Origin: an uncultured Roseburia sp.
Lineage (GTDB): Bacteria; Bacillota; Clostridia; Lachnospirales; Lachnospiraceae
Length of the DNA stretch: 64,000 bases
NCBI GenBank assembly: GCA_947649645.1
Contig: CANSSP010000006.1
Location: forward strand, 1-64,000
Direction of reading: 5' to 3'
The position numbers and the translations under genes are program-made. The notes beneath the pieces are model-generated. The model was given only the letters and a program-made list of their open reading frames with translations. It ran no database searches and was not told where the DNA came from. This document shows, one piece after another, positions 16,554 to 24,912 of the stretch; the first letter of the stretch is position 1; each line of letters begins with the position of its first letter.

Positions 16554-16907
16554 ATGGAAAAATATTGTGAGTTGAAGGACGGATATCTGCTTGTGCATGT
16601 GCCCAGAGAACTGGATCACCATCGCGCGGGGGGACTTCGAATGGAGGCGGACCTTCTGATTGATGCTTATCAGGTCAGAAAGGTGGTGTTTGATTTTTCG
16701 GGAACCGAATTTATGGACAGTTCCGGTATCGGTGTGATTATCGGAAGAAGCAGGAATATGGGCTATTGCGGCGGGGAAGTGATGGCACGGAACCTAAACG
16801 AGCGCATCCGGAAGATATTTATGGTGTCGGGGCTGCATAAAATCGTGAAAACCGAGGGCGGCATGGCCGGAAATACAAATAGAATGGAGAAAAATCATGC
16901 AGAGTAA
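16554..16907 (+). CDS. spoIIAA: Anti-anti-sigma factor SpoIIAA
   Basis: A 117-residue STAS-domain protein. When dephosphorylated it binds SpoIIAB and frees sigma-F in the forespore. The phosphorylation site is in the motif EFMDSSGIGVIIGR (Ser of DSSG, about residue 58). Start ATG 16554 follows TGGAGA at good spacing; in-frame ATGs at 16518 and 16542 are worse placed. The C-terminal tail (GGMAGNTNRMEKNHAE) is slightly longer than usual. The gene overlaps spoIIAB by 11 bases, as expected for coupled, stoichiometric expression. Confidence 0.93.
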   Translation: MEKYCELKDGYLLVHVPRELDHHRAGGLRMEADLLIDAYQVRKVVFDFSGTEFMDSSGIGVIIGRSRNMGYCGGEVMARNLNERIRKIFMVSGLHKIVKTEGGMAGNTNRMEKNHAE

Positions 16908-17331
16908 AAATGAGATGAGGATGTGGTTTGACGCGCGTTCTGTCAACGAGGGATTTGCACGGGTGGCGGTGGCCTCTTTTGTCGCGGAGATGAATCCGAC
17001 GCTGGATGAGATCTCCGATATCAAGACGGCTGTTTCCGAAGCTGTGACAAATGCAATTATTCATGGGTACGAGCGGCCGGAGGATAAGGTTTTACTGTCC
17101 TGTGTGATCGAAGGAGACACGGTGGAGATCGTGGTGGAGGATACCGGGAGAGGGATACCGGACATTGAAAAGGCGATGGAACCATTTTATACGACAAAGC
17201 CGGAACTGGAACGGTCCGGGATGGGTTTTTCGTTTATGGAGGCGTTTATGGATGATGTGCAGGTATCTTCTGCTGTCGGAAAGGGGACAAGCGTGCGGAT
17301 GCGGAAAAAAATCGGTGTGCAGGAAGGTTGA
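16897..17331 (+). CDS. spoIIAB: Anti-sigma-F factor / serine kinase SpoIIAB
   Basis: A 144-residue GHKL-fold kinase that holds sigma-F inactive and phosphorylates SpoIIAA. The N box is SEAVTNAIIHGY (near residue 50), the G1 box DTGRGIPD (near 84) and the G2 region GMGFSFMEAFMD (near 110). Length and motifs are standard. Start ATG 16897 follows TGGAGA. The gene is second in the conserved order spoIIAA-spoIIAB-sigF. Confidence 0.95.
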   Translation: MQSKNEMRMWFDARSVNEGFARVAVASFVAEMNPTLDEISDIKTAVSEAVTNAIIHGYERPEDKVLLSCVIEGDTVEIVVEDTGRGIPDIEKAMEPFYTTKPELERSGMGFSFMEAFMDDVQVSSAVGKGTSVRMRKKIGVQEG

Positions 17332-17340
17332 ATACATAAA

Positions 17341-18078
17341 ATGAGTCATTTGGCTGAGCTGATGGAACGGGCACACGCGGGGGATAAAGAGGCCAGGGAC
17401 CGGCTTGTGGCTGAGAACCTTGGTCTGGTACACGCCGTTGCGCGGCGGTTTCAGGATCGCAGGCATGACAGGGAAGAGATTTTTCAGATTGGCTGTATCG
17501 GGCTGATGAAGGCTATCGATAAATTTGATCTGTCGCTTCATCTCGCGTTTTCCACATATGCAGTCCCGATGATCATGGGAGAGATACGGCGCTTTCTGAG
17601 GGATGACGGTATGGTAAAGGTGAGCCGTACATTGAAGGAGAACGCGTACAAGGTGGGACGGGCGCGGCAATTGCTCGCCGGAAGACTTGGAAGAGAGCCG
17701 GGGATTGCCGAGCTGGCGGAAGAGACGAAGCTTCTGCCGGAAGAGATCGTCATGGCGACAGAAGCTGCGCGGGATGTGGAGTCGATTTACCAGCCGGTAT
17801 ATGAGAAGGATGGGGACGAACTGTTTCTGATCGACCAGCTTGCCGGGGAAGACAAAGGATTCGGGCGGGAAGAGCCGGAAAAAGAAGCGGTATTAAACCG
17901 GATTGTGATCGGACAGCTTTTAAAAACGCTCACAGAACAGGAAAACAAGCTGATTCAGTTCCGGTATTTTGAGAATAAAACCCAGAGTGAGACGGCACGG
18001 ATACTGGGAATGACACAGGTACAGGTCAGCCGTGCGGAAAAGAAAATTTTGCTGAGATTGCGTGAAAAGATGCGCTGA
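17341..18078 (+). CDS. sigF: RNA polymerase sigma-F factor (forespore)
   Basis: A 245-residue sigma-70 family factor for early forespore transcription. Region 2 is clear (NLGLVHAVARRF, EEIFQIGCIGLMKAIDKFD, FSTYAVPMIMGEIRRFLRDD), with the sigma-F/G type core recognition. Region 3 spans about residues 95-150. Region 4 ends in a helix-turn-helix (QSETARILGMTQVQVSRAEK). The gene starts 9 bases after spoIIAB with a weak ribosome site, so translation may rely on coupling. No clear terminator follows. Confidence 0.95.
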   Translation: MSHLAELMERAHAGDKEARDRLVAENLGLVHAVARRFQDRRHDREEIFQIGCIGLMKAIDKFDLSLHLAFSTYAVPMIMGEIRRFLRDDGMVKVSRTLKENAYKVGRARQLLAGRLGREPGIAELAEETKLLPEEIVMATEAARDVESIYQPVYEKDGDELFLIDQLAGEDKGFGREEPEKEAVLNRIVIGQLLKTLTEQENKLIQFRYFENKTQSETARILGMTQVQVSRAEKKILLRLREKMR

Positions 18079-18222
18079 ATGCTTGAATCGGCTGCCAAAA
18101 CGTGGTACATTTTTACTATAGACGATTGTATCCAAAAGGGCAGGAGCGTCTCGGGTCTGTGTCTGCGGCTGCATCCACAGACTTGAAATATGCGATAGTG
18201 CAGCACGGAAATGAGGTAATTT

Positions 18223-19686
18223 ATGAACAAAAGAGCGGTTTCCGATCTGGAACGGAACAACAAAGTGGCGCTGATCTGTCACGCGACTGAGGCAGTGATT
18301 ATCGCGGGCACATTTCTCACAGAGGCGGCTGTGGGAAGCCGGACGGTATGGTACGGACTGATTGTCGCTGTTCTCGCACTGGTTCCGGTGGCGGCAGAAC
18401 TTTTTTTCTGGTTCCGCGACCACGAAACAAAAATGATCAAGCACCTGGCAGCGCAGGGTTTTGCCGTCATGTATACATTTATCCTTTTTACGACGACGAA
18501 CAGCATGACGTTTCTGTATGTGATACCGATGCTGGTGATGATCACGATTTTTAACGATCCGGCATATTCGGTAAAAATCAACATCGGGACTACATTGGAG
18601 AGTTTTATTGTGGTCATCGGAGGTGCCATGACAGGAAAGTTCGGATTCCGCGATATGGGTTCGGGGCTTTTGCAGCTTCTTGTTATGGTGCTTGTGGGGG
18701 TCTATTCTTATCTGGCGTCCAAAACGATGAACGACAACAACGGGCAGAAGCTTGAGACGATCCGCAGGGCGCAGAGCGAGACGGAGACATTGCTTGACGA
18801 TGTGTCCGGAACTTCGCGGAAGATGCAGGAAGGGATCAATGATATCTACGAAAAAGTGGAACAGCTGAAGGCGGAATCCAGGACGACGCGTGGGGCGATG
18901 GAAGAAGTGGCTTCTGGTGCGAACGATACGGCGGAAGCAGTGCAGCTTCAGCTGCGGCAGACGGAGGCCATCGTTGAGAACGTTGAGCGTGTCGGAGGAG
19001 CTGCGGCAGAGATCACGAACCGGATGCAGCAGACGCTTGCCGTACTCTCTGCGGGAAAGCGGGACGTGGAAGAGCTGGTGCGTGAGGTGGAGATTTCGGT
19101 CAGGGACAGCGAAAATGTTGCAGGACAGTTAAAAACATTGGATGAGTACATTGACGAGATGAATTCCATTGTGGAGATTATCGGCAACATTACGGCGCAG
19201 ACGAGTCTGCTTGCGCTGAATGCGAGCATTGAAGCGGCGAGAGCGGGAGAGGCCGGCCGGGGGTTTGCGGTGGTGGCGACGGAGATTTCCACGATGGCGT
19301 CGCAGACAAAGGAAGCGACGGCGCATATCACGGAGCTTATCGGAAACGTTTCGGGGGCGATCAGCAGCGTTGTGGCAGTGATTCGCGGGATGATTGAGGG
19401 GATTAATATGGAAAAAACTTCTACCCGGAATACGGCGGAGAGCTTTGCGGCGATCGAACAGCACACGTTTGCAATCCGCGACAATGTGGCGCGGCTGATG
19501 GCCGATGTGGAAGTTCTGGAATATGCAAATCAGGAAATTACGAAATCCATTCACACAATTTCGGCAGTGTCGGAGGAGGTTTCTGCGCATGCGAACGAGA
19601 CGCTTGCGGCGGAGGAGCGGAATATGGAAAATCTGATACAGATTGCATCAAAATCGGGGAAGATGATGGAATTGACAAAGCATTGA
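18223..19686 (+). CDS. Methyl-accepting chemotaxis protein with six membrane segments
   Basis: A 487-residue receptor. Residues 1-170 hold about six hydrophobic segments with very short loops, so no large outer sensor domain is present. The signalling domain (about 190-487) is a long coiled coil with the conserved hairpin tip ITAQTSLLALNASIEAARAG and flanking EAGRGFAVVATEISTMA. No HAMP domain is obvious. It should signal through CheA/CheW to the flagellar motor, sensing something within or across the membrane. The start follows GAGGT. The 144 nt before it hold a possible GTCTGTG/CACAGAC hairpin (18149-18182) but no convincing promoter; readthrough from sigF is possible. Confidence 0.92.
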   Translation: MNKRAVSDLERNNKVALICHATEAVIIAGTFLTEAAVGSRTVWYGLIVAVLALVPVAAELFFWFRDHETKMIKHLAAQGFAVMYTFILFTTTNSMTFLYVIPMLVMITIFNDPAYSVKINIGTTLESFIVVIGGAMTGKFGFRDMGSGLLQLLVMVLVGVYSYLASKTMNDNNGQKLETIRRAQSETETLLDDVSGTSRKMQEGINDIYEKVEQLKAESRTTRGAMEEVASGANDTAEAVQLQLRQTEAIVENVERVGGAAAEITNRMQQTLAVLSAGKRDVEELVREVEISVRDSENVAGQLKTLDEYIDEMNSIVEIIGNITAQTSLLALNASIEAARAGEAGRGFAVVATEISTMASQTKEATAHITELIGNVSGAISSVVAVIRGMIEGINMEKTSTRNTAESFAAIEQHTFAIRDNVARLMADVEVLEYANQEITKSIHTISAVSEEVSAHANETLAAEERNMENLIQIASKSGKMMELTKH

Positions 19687-19737
19687 ATAAAAAGCGGATG
19701 TTTCATGCCTGTTTTTGTCTGTTTCATGACAGAAACA

Positions 19738-19765
19738 TAAAGAAGGCGGGACTTTTTGCCGATAA
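19738..19765 (+). promoter_or_regulatory. Sigma-D (FliA, sigma-28) type promoter
   Basis: TAAA (19738-19741), a 16-nt gap and a perfect GCCGATAA (19758-19765). The consensus of the flagellar sigma factor is TAAA-N15-GCCGATAA. It lies 94 nt before the start at 19859, downstream of a chemotaxis receptor gene, which fits a motility-regulon promoter. Confidence 0.75.
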
Positions 19766-19858
19766 AAGAGTATAAGAGAACGCATGTATGGCATTGCATT
19801 TTGTGTCAGGAAGATGAAAGATGGGCTGGATGTCCAGGACGTATGGGAGGAATGAAAG

Positions 19859-20875
19859 ATGGGAATTTCGGTACAGGCCGGATGGCTGAACAGTTTAAGA
19901 GCGGCGAACAGCCAGGCAATGGAACAGAACAGGACGGGGCGTGCGACTGAAAGCATTGACGGCGGCAATCTGAATCTGTCTGCAGATCCGATTGCGCTGC
20001 GCAGGAAACAGGCGCAGGCACAGGCATGGAATGTTGTAAAAAATGCATGGGATAACGATAAGGATATCGACGGTCAGATCCGGAACCGGAAAGAGCATTA
20101 TTCACAGATGGAGAAGCTTCGGGATGAGGCTTACGACGCGCTCACAGATGTGGGTAATGACAAAGAGGCACTGAGAGAGTTTTACGATGTGGACAAAGAC
20201 GGACAGGAGCAGAAAGATCTGGAGCTTCTGGAACGCGAAAAGGAGATGTACGCCGGTCTTGGCGGTGATTTCAGCGAGGAAGAGTGGGAGCGGCTCGCAG
20301 AGCTTCATTCCGGGACGCTGACAGAATATCAGCAGCGTGCGCTTGATATGCATGACCGCGCCGTCAACTTTAAAAAGCAGAGGCGGGACGCTGAAAATGA
20401 GATGAAAGCAGATACGGCGATGGTCCGCGGTATTGAAGAGGAAAGACGCAAACACAATCCGATGCTGGAGGCACAGCAGGCAGCGGATGAGATTATGGAT
20501 GGGGCGAACGACGAGATCGAGGGAATGCTTGTGCAGGAGGCAGTGGATCATATCGACGAAGTGACTGAGGAGGCGGAAGAGAAAGCCGAGGAGGCGACGG
20601 AAGAAAAAGAAGAGCGCGAAGAGCAGATGGATGAGATTGCGCTTAAGCGTGCGATTCAGAAGGCGATGGCTGAGGGTACGAAAGAAGCGGTGGAGGAAGT
20701 CAGGGCGGCGCAGCGCAAAAATGAAGCGCCCGATATGGATACGAGCGAGCTGACCGATATTGTGAAGGGCGACAGCCAGGCGGAGGACGTCGGCCAGAGC
20801 CTTGAAGAGATAAAAAACAGTATGAAACTGGTTGAAGCAGACCTGAAGGGGATAAAGGTAGACGAGGGAGTCTGA
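19859..20875 (+). CDS. Highly charged coiled-coil protein in the motility regulon, unknown
   Basis: A 338-residue protein without signal peptide, membrane segment or cysteine. Residues 1-50 are Asn/Ser/Gln-rich (MGISVQAGWLNSLRAANSQA) and the rest is Glu/Lys/Arg-rich helix, with an extremely acidic segment near residues 235-260 (EEAEEKAEEATEEKEERE). Start ATG follows GGGAGG. A sigma-D-type promoter immediately upstream and a chemotaxis receptor as neighbour point to a flagellar or chemotaxis function, but I recognise no family. The Asn/Ser-rich N-terminus resembles starts of secreted axial flagellar proteins only loosely. A 37-nt hairpin lies downstream. Confidence 0.75.
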   Translation: MGISVQAGWLNSLRAANSQAMEQNRTGRATESIDGGNLNLSADPIALRRKQAQAQAWNVVKNAWDNDKDIDGQIRNRKEHYSQMEKLRDEAYDALTDVGNDKEALREFYDVDKDGQEQKDLELLEREKEMYAGLGGDFSEEEWERLAELHSGTLTEYQQRALDMHDRAVNFKKQRRDAENEMKADTAMVRGIEEERRKHNPMLEAQQAADEIMDGANDEIEGMLVQEAVDHIDEVTEEAEEKAEEATEEKEEREEQMDEIALKRAIQKAMAEGTKEAVEEVRAAQRKNEAPDMDTSELTDIVKGDSQAEDVGQSLEEIKNSMKLVEADLKGIKVDEGV

Positions 20876-20917
20876 GTGTGGCGCGCTCTGGGGCGGGCTG
20901 CCAGTTTATTCCGCCGG

Positions 20918-20954
20918 TGCCATCCAATGCCGTCGTCGACGGCATTGGATGGCA
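20918..20954. repeat. Near-perfect 37-nt palindrome without T-tract
   Basis: Two 18-base arms, TGCCATCCAATGCCGTCG and its exact complement, flank a single central T. On the plus strand it is followed by TAAAAAAAAC, so it lacks the U-tract of an intrinsic terminator. It lies between the 19859 gene and the promoter of the DUF3048 gene. It may be a 3' mRNA hairpin or a protein-binding site. Confidence 0.85.
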
Positions 20955-20964
20955 TAAAAAAAAC

Positions 20965-20992
20965 TTGTGGAATCATGCAGATATGATATAAT
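20965..20992 (+). promoter_or_regulatory. Promoter of the DUF3048 lipoprotein gene
   Basis: TTGTGG (20965-20970), a 16-nt spacer and consensus TATAAT (20987-20992), 55 nt before the start codon. Confidence 0.72.
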
Positions 20993-21047
20993 AGGGAAGT
21001 ATTATTGTTTACCTTGTAGAATATTGTATGATGAGAGGGATACGGAA

Positions 21048-22151
21048 GTGAAAAAAAGATTGACAGCTTTGCTGGCGCTTGCGGTAATGACGATATCTTT
21101 GACTGCATGCGGCGGCAACGACAAAGAGACGGTGGAAAATATTCCGGCAACGGAGGAAATCAAGGTGACGGAAGAGCCGGCGCAGGTACCGGAGCCTGAG
21201 ACGGAGGACGATGTGATTCCGGAAGGAATGTACCGGAGCGAGCTTACCAATGAACTGCTCGATGAGAGCCTGAAGAATCAGAGGCCGATTGCGGCAATGG
21301 TTGACAACGAGTCCATAGCGCTTCCGCATTACGGAATGTCCCAGGCGGATATCGTGTACGAGATGATGAACAGTACGCTCAACGGACGTATCACGCGTTT
21401 TATGGTCCTTGTCAAAGACTGGGAGAAGATCGAACAGCTTGGCAGTATCCGCAGCGTGCGCCCGACGAATATTATTCTGGCATCCGAGTGGAATGCGCTC
21501 ATCTGCCATGACGGCGGACCATTCTACATAGATCAGTATATGGTGGAACCGTATATTGACAACTTCAGCGGATCGTTTTCGCGCGTGGACAATGGAAAGT
21601 CAAGAGAATACACAGAGTATATCTTAAAAGGAGATGTGGAGCAGAATCTGGAACGGACCGGTGTGTCGAGAGAGTACACAGAGTATTATCAGGGGCCGCA
21701 TTACCAGTTTGCCACGGAAAAGAATCCGGTGGATCTCACTGGAAAGGACGGTGTCATCGACGCGTCGCTGGTAGATCTGCCGTACCCGCACAATGGTTCT
21801 TTTCTTGAGTATAATGCAGAAGATCAGCTTTATTACTATTCAGAATATGGAAAACCGCATCTGGATCCCGGTAATGACAATGCGCAGCTGCGATTTAAAA
21901 ATCTGCTGATACAAAGGTGTGAGTTTAGTCAGTATGACGAGCATGGATATATGATTTTCTACTGCATTACGCAGGGAGAAGCATACTATATTACGAACGG
22001 AAAAGCGGAGAAGGTTACCTGGAAGAAAGAATCCATGGATTCCCCGACACGCTATTATGATGCTTCCGGCAATGAGATTACACTGAACACCGGAAAGACA
22101 TATGTTGGCATTGTTCCGGTTGACGATTGGGACGATCTGGTGATTGAATAA
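21048..22151 (+). CDS. DUF3048 (YerB-like) lipoprotein
   Basis: A 367-residue extracellular lipoprotein. The start is GTG 21048, which gives a proper signal (KKRLTALLALAVMTISLTAC) with lipobox LTAC; nearby ATGs at 21028 and 21031 are out of frame. An acidic Pro/Glu linker runs to about residue 55. The DUF3048 core follows, recognisable by QRPIAAMVDNE, QADIVYE, RITRFMVL, LGSIRSVRPTNI and a late CITQGEAYYITNGKAEKVTW. YerB-type proteins are widespread in Firmicutes and their role is not established. The gene is monocistronic, with its own promoter and a strong terminator. Confidence 0.88.
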   Translation: MKKRLTALLALAVMTISLTACGGNDKETVENIPATEEIKVTEEPAQVPEPETEDDVIPEGMYRSELTNELLDESLKNQRPIAAMVDNESIALPHYGMSQADIVYEMMNSTLNGRITRFMVLVKDWEKIEQLGSIRSVRPTNIILASEWNALICHDGGPFYIDQYMVEPYIDNFSGSFSRVDNGKSREYTEYILKGDVEQNLERTGVSREYTEYYQGPHYQFATEKNPVDLTGKDGVIDASLVDLPYPHNGSFLEYNAEDQLYYYSEYGKPHLDPGNDNAQLRFKNLLIQRCEFSQYDEHGYMIFYCITQGEAYYITNGKAEKVTWKKESMDSPTRYYDASGNEITLNTGKTYVGIVPVDDWDDLVIE

Positions 22152-22193
22152 GATTCTGCCGCATGGACGTAGTTCCATGCGGCAGAATCTTTT
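22152..22193 (+). terminator. Intrinsic terminator after the DUF3048 gene
   Basis: Perfect 15-bp stem GATTCTGCCGCATGG / CCATGCGGCAGAATC, starting just after the stop codon, followed by TTTT. Confidence 0.92.
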
Positions 22194-22194
22194 C

Positions 22195-22223
22195 TTGTGC
22201 ACGGCGGAAAAATATGGTAGAAT
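22195..22223 (+). promoter_or_regulatory. Promoter of the glycopolymer locus
   Basis: TTGTGC (22195-22200), a 17-nt spacer and TAGAAT (22218-22223), directly after the terminator and 71 nt before rfbB. It probably drives much of the long operon to 50727. Confidence 0.65.
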
Positions 22224-22293
22224 TTAATAAATTTTGTTGAAAATGGAATACTAGATTTTATATCGTTGTGTGATCAGCAGAAAGGGGGCAGAT

Positions 22294-23379
22294 ATGAAAA
22301 CATATCTGGTGACAGGGGGAGCCGGTTTTATCGGATCCAATTTTATTCATTATATGTTTCGCAAATATGGGGATACAATCCGTGTGATCAATCTGGATGT
22401 ACTGACCTATGCGGGTAATCTCGAAAACTTAAAGGAGGTTGAGGGAAGGGATAACTACACCTTTGTAAAAGCGGATATCACGGACAGAGAAGCGGTCAGC
22501 CGTGTTTTTGCAGAAAATGATATCGATCTGGTTGTGCATTTTGCGGCGGAGAGCCATGTGGACCGCAGTATCCGCAATCCGGAAGTGTTTGTCAGAACGA
22601 ATGTGCTTGGAACGGCGGTAATGTTAAACTGTGCGCGGGCCGCATGGGAGAAGGAGGACGGAACTTATCCGGAGGGAAAGAAATTTCTGCACGTGTCCAC
22701 GGATGAGGTGTACGGTTCACTGGAGGAAGATGGCACGTTTTTTTATGAGACGACGCCGTATGCGCCGCACAGTCCTTATTCGGCCAGCAAAGCATCCTCA
22801 GATCTTCTGGTAAAATCATATATTGATACCTATAAATTTCCGGCCAATATTACGAACTGTTCCAATAATTACGGACCATATCAGTTTCCGGAAAAGCTGA
22901 TTCCGCTGATTATCAACAATGCGTTGCAGGGGAAAAAGCTTCCGGTTTACGGTGACGGAAAAAATGTAAGGGACTGGCTGTACGTGGACGATCATGCAAA
23001 AGGGATTGATATGGTGCTTAAGAAAGGGCGTCCCGGAGAGACGTACAACATCGGAGGGCACAATGAAAAGCAGAATATTGAGATTGTTAATATTATTCTT
23101 GAAACCTTACAGGAGATGCTTCCGGCCGGTGACCCGAGAAGAAGCTATGTGAGTAAGGATCTGATTACCTACGTGGAAGACCGCAAGGGGCATGACAGAC
23201 GTTATGCGATTGCGCCGGACAAGATCAGGACCGAGATCGGCTGGGAGCCGGAGACGATGTTTGCGGACGGAATACGTAAGACGATCGCGTGGTTTTTTGA
23301 GCACGAAGAGTGGATGAAGCATGTGACAAGCGGGGCTTATCAGAAATATTATGATGAGATGTATACAGACCGGAGCTGA
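22294..23379 (+). CDS. rfbB: dTDP-glucose 4,6-dehydratase
   Basis: A 361-residue extended SDR that converts dTDP-glucose to dTDP-4-keto-6-deoxyglucose with bound NAD. The cofactor motif is TGGAGFIGSNF near the N-terminus. The signature stretch VHFAAESHVDRSI, the STDEVYG strand and the catalytic YSASK are present. The start ATG 22294 follows AAGGGGG; the upstream in-frame ATG at 22270 has a poorer site. It is the first gene of the surface polymer locus, with rfbA and rfbC next. Confidence 0.95.
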   Translation: MKTYLVTGGAGFIGSNFIHYMFRKYGDTIRVINLDVLTYAGNLENLKEVEGRDNYTFVKADITDREAVSRVFAENDIDLVVHFAAESHVDRSIRNPEVFVRTNVLGTAVMLNCARAAWEKEDGTYPEGKKFLHVSTDEVYGSLEEDGTFFYETTPYAPHSPYSASKASSDLLVKSYIDTYKFPANITNCSNNYGPYQFPEKLIPLIINNALQGKKLPVYGDGKNVRDWLYVDDHAKGIDMVLKKGRPGETYNIGGHNEKQNIEIVNIILETLQEMLPAGDPRRSYVSKDLITYVEDRKGHDRRYAIAPDKIRTEIGWEPETMFADGIRKTIAWFFEHEEWMKHVTSGAYQKYYDEMYTDRS

Positions 23380-23404
23380 TTGTCCGGGCAGAAAGGAATA
23401 AGCA

Positions 23405-24283
23405 ATGAAGGGAATTATATTGGCAGGAGGGGCCGGAACGAGACTTTACCCGCTGACAAAGGCGATCAGCAAGCAGATTATGCCGATTTATGATAAGCCG
23501 ATGATTTATTATCCGCTGTCTACGCTGATGCTTGCGGGAATCAGGGAGGTACTGATTATTTCGACGCCGCGGGATCTGCCTGTATTTGAAGAACTGTTCG
23601 GAGACGGCGGCCAGCTGGGAATGCGTTTTTCTTATGCCGTACAGGAAGAGCCGCGCGGGCTTGCCGACGCGTTTATCATCGGGGCGGGGTTTATCGGAAA
23701 TGATGCAGTTGCCCTTGTGCTGGGAGATAATATTTTTTACGGACAGAGCTTTTCGAGAGTGTTACGGAGCGCTGCGGAGCGTGTGCAGTCGAGGGAGGGC
23801 GCAGTGATTTTTGGCTATTACGTCAGAGATCCGAGAGAGTATGGCGTTGTGGAATTTGACGAAAACGGAAAGGCGCTCTCGATTGAGGAGAAGCCCGAAC
23901 ATCCGCGCTCCAATTATGCAGTGCCGGGCCTGTATTTTTATGACAATAATGTCGTGGAGATTGCCCGGAATGTAAAACCGTCGGCGCGGGGAGAGATAGA
24001 AATCACGTCCGTCAACAATGCGTATTTAAACCATGGCACACTGCAGGTCGAGACGCTGGGGCGTGGTTTTGCCTGGCTGGATACCGGAAATCATGACATG
24101 CTGCTGGCGGCGGCGGATTTCGTATCCACATTTCAGAAAAGGCAGGGACTGTACATCTCCTGTATCGAGGAGATTGCTTATAAGAGAGGGTTTATTGACA
24201 GAGAGCAGCTTATGCGGCTGGCACAGCCGCTCTTAAAGACGGATTATGGAAAGTATCTGGTTGAGGTTGCGGAAGGACTTTGA
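23405..24283 (+). CDS. rfbA: Glucose-1-phosphate thymidylyltransferase
   Basis: A 292-residue nucleotidyltransferase that makes dTDP-glucose from dTTP and glucose-1-phosphate, the step before rfbB. The N-terminal signature [16 protein letters not shown] is followed by [18 protein letters not shown] and the metal-binding VLGDNIFYG. The C-terminal part [19 protein letters not shown] is typical. Start follows AAAGGAAT. Its length is normal for RmlA. Confidence 0.96.
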   Translation: MKGIILAGGAGTRLYPLTKAISKQIMPIYDKPMIYYPLSTLMLAGIREVLIISTPRDLPVFEELFGDGGQLGMRFSYAVQEEPRGLADAFIIGAGFIGNDAVALVLGDNIFYGQSFSRVLRSAAERVQSREGAVIFGYYVRDPREYGVVEFDENGKALSIEEKPEHPRSNYAVPGLYFYDNNVVEIARNVKPSARGEIEITSVNNAYLNHGTLQVETLGRGFAWLDTGNHDMLLAAADFVSTFQKRQGLYISCIEEIAYKRGFIDREQLMRLAQPLLKTDYGKYLVEVAEGL

Positions 24284-24312
24284 CAGGAAGACTGCCCAAA
24301 AGGAGAAAAAAG

Positions 24313-24912
24313 ATGGGAAAGATAAAGGTGACAGAGAACTGCGGGGGGATTTCGGGACTTCATGTCATTGAGCCGGCAGTGTTTGGTGATGCGCGCGGTT
24401 ATTTTATGGAGACGTATAATTACAATGAGTTTGCAGAGGCGGGGATTGACTGCAGATTTGTGCAGGATAATCAGTCGTCATCTGTAAAGGGGGTGCTGCG
24501 CGGCCTTCATTTTCAGATTCAGTATCCGCAGGATAAGCTGGTGCGTGTCATTAAAGGGGAAGTATTTGACGTGGCGGTCGATCTGCGGGAGGGATCGGAT
24601 ACGTTTGGAAAGTGGTTTGGCATTGTTTTATCGGCTGAGAATAAAAAGCAGCTTTTTGTACCGAAGAATTTTGCACATGGTTTTATTGTTCTCTCTGAGG
24701 AGGCGGAGTTCTGCTATAAGGTAACGGATTTTTATCACCCCAACGATGAAGGCGGGATTTTCTGGCGTGACGCGGAGATTGGGGTGTCCTGGCCGATGCC
24801 GGAGGGCATGACGGAGGAAGATCTGGTTTTGTCTGACAAAGATAAGGCTTTAAAAAGCTTTGCCGAATATAAGGCGGAGCGTGGTCTGGGCTGCCCGGGA
24901 GAAAATGAATGA
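24313..24912 (+). CDS. rfbC: dTDP-4-dehydrorhamnose 3,5-epimerase
   Basis: A 199-residue cupin-fold epimerase acting on dTDP-4-keto-6-deoxyglucose. Motifs include ARGYFMETYN, QDNQSSSVKGVLRGLHFQ (catalytic His in LRGLHFQ) and PKNFAHGF. The start ATG 24313 follows AAAGGAG; a longer in-frame reading from 24280 overlaps rfbA and is less likely. The gene overlaps the next one by ATGA. The reductase rfbD that would complete dTDP-rhamnose is not seen in this window. Confidence 0.94.
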   Translation: MGKIKVTENCGGISGLHVIEPAVFGDARGYFMETYNYNEFAEAGIDCRFVQDNQSSSVKGVLRGLHFQIQYPQDKLVRVIKGEVFDVAVDLREGSDTFGKWFGIVLSAENKKQLFVPKNFAHGFIVLSEEAEFCYKVTDFYHPNDEGGIFWRDAEIGVSWPMPEGMTEEDLVLSDKDKALKSFAEYKAERGLGCPGENE

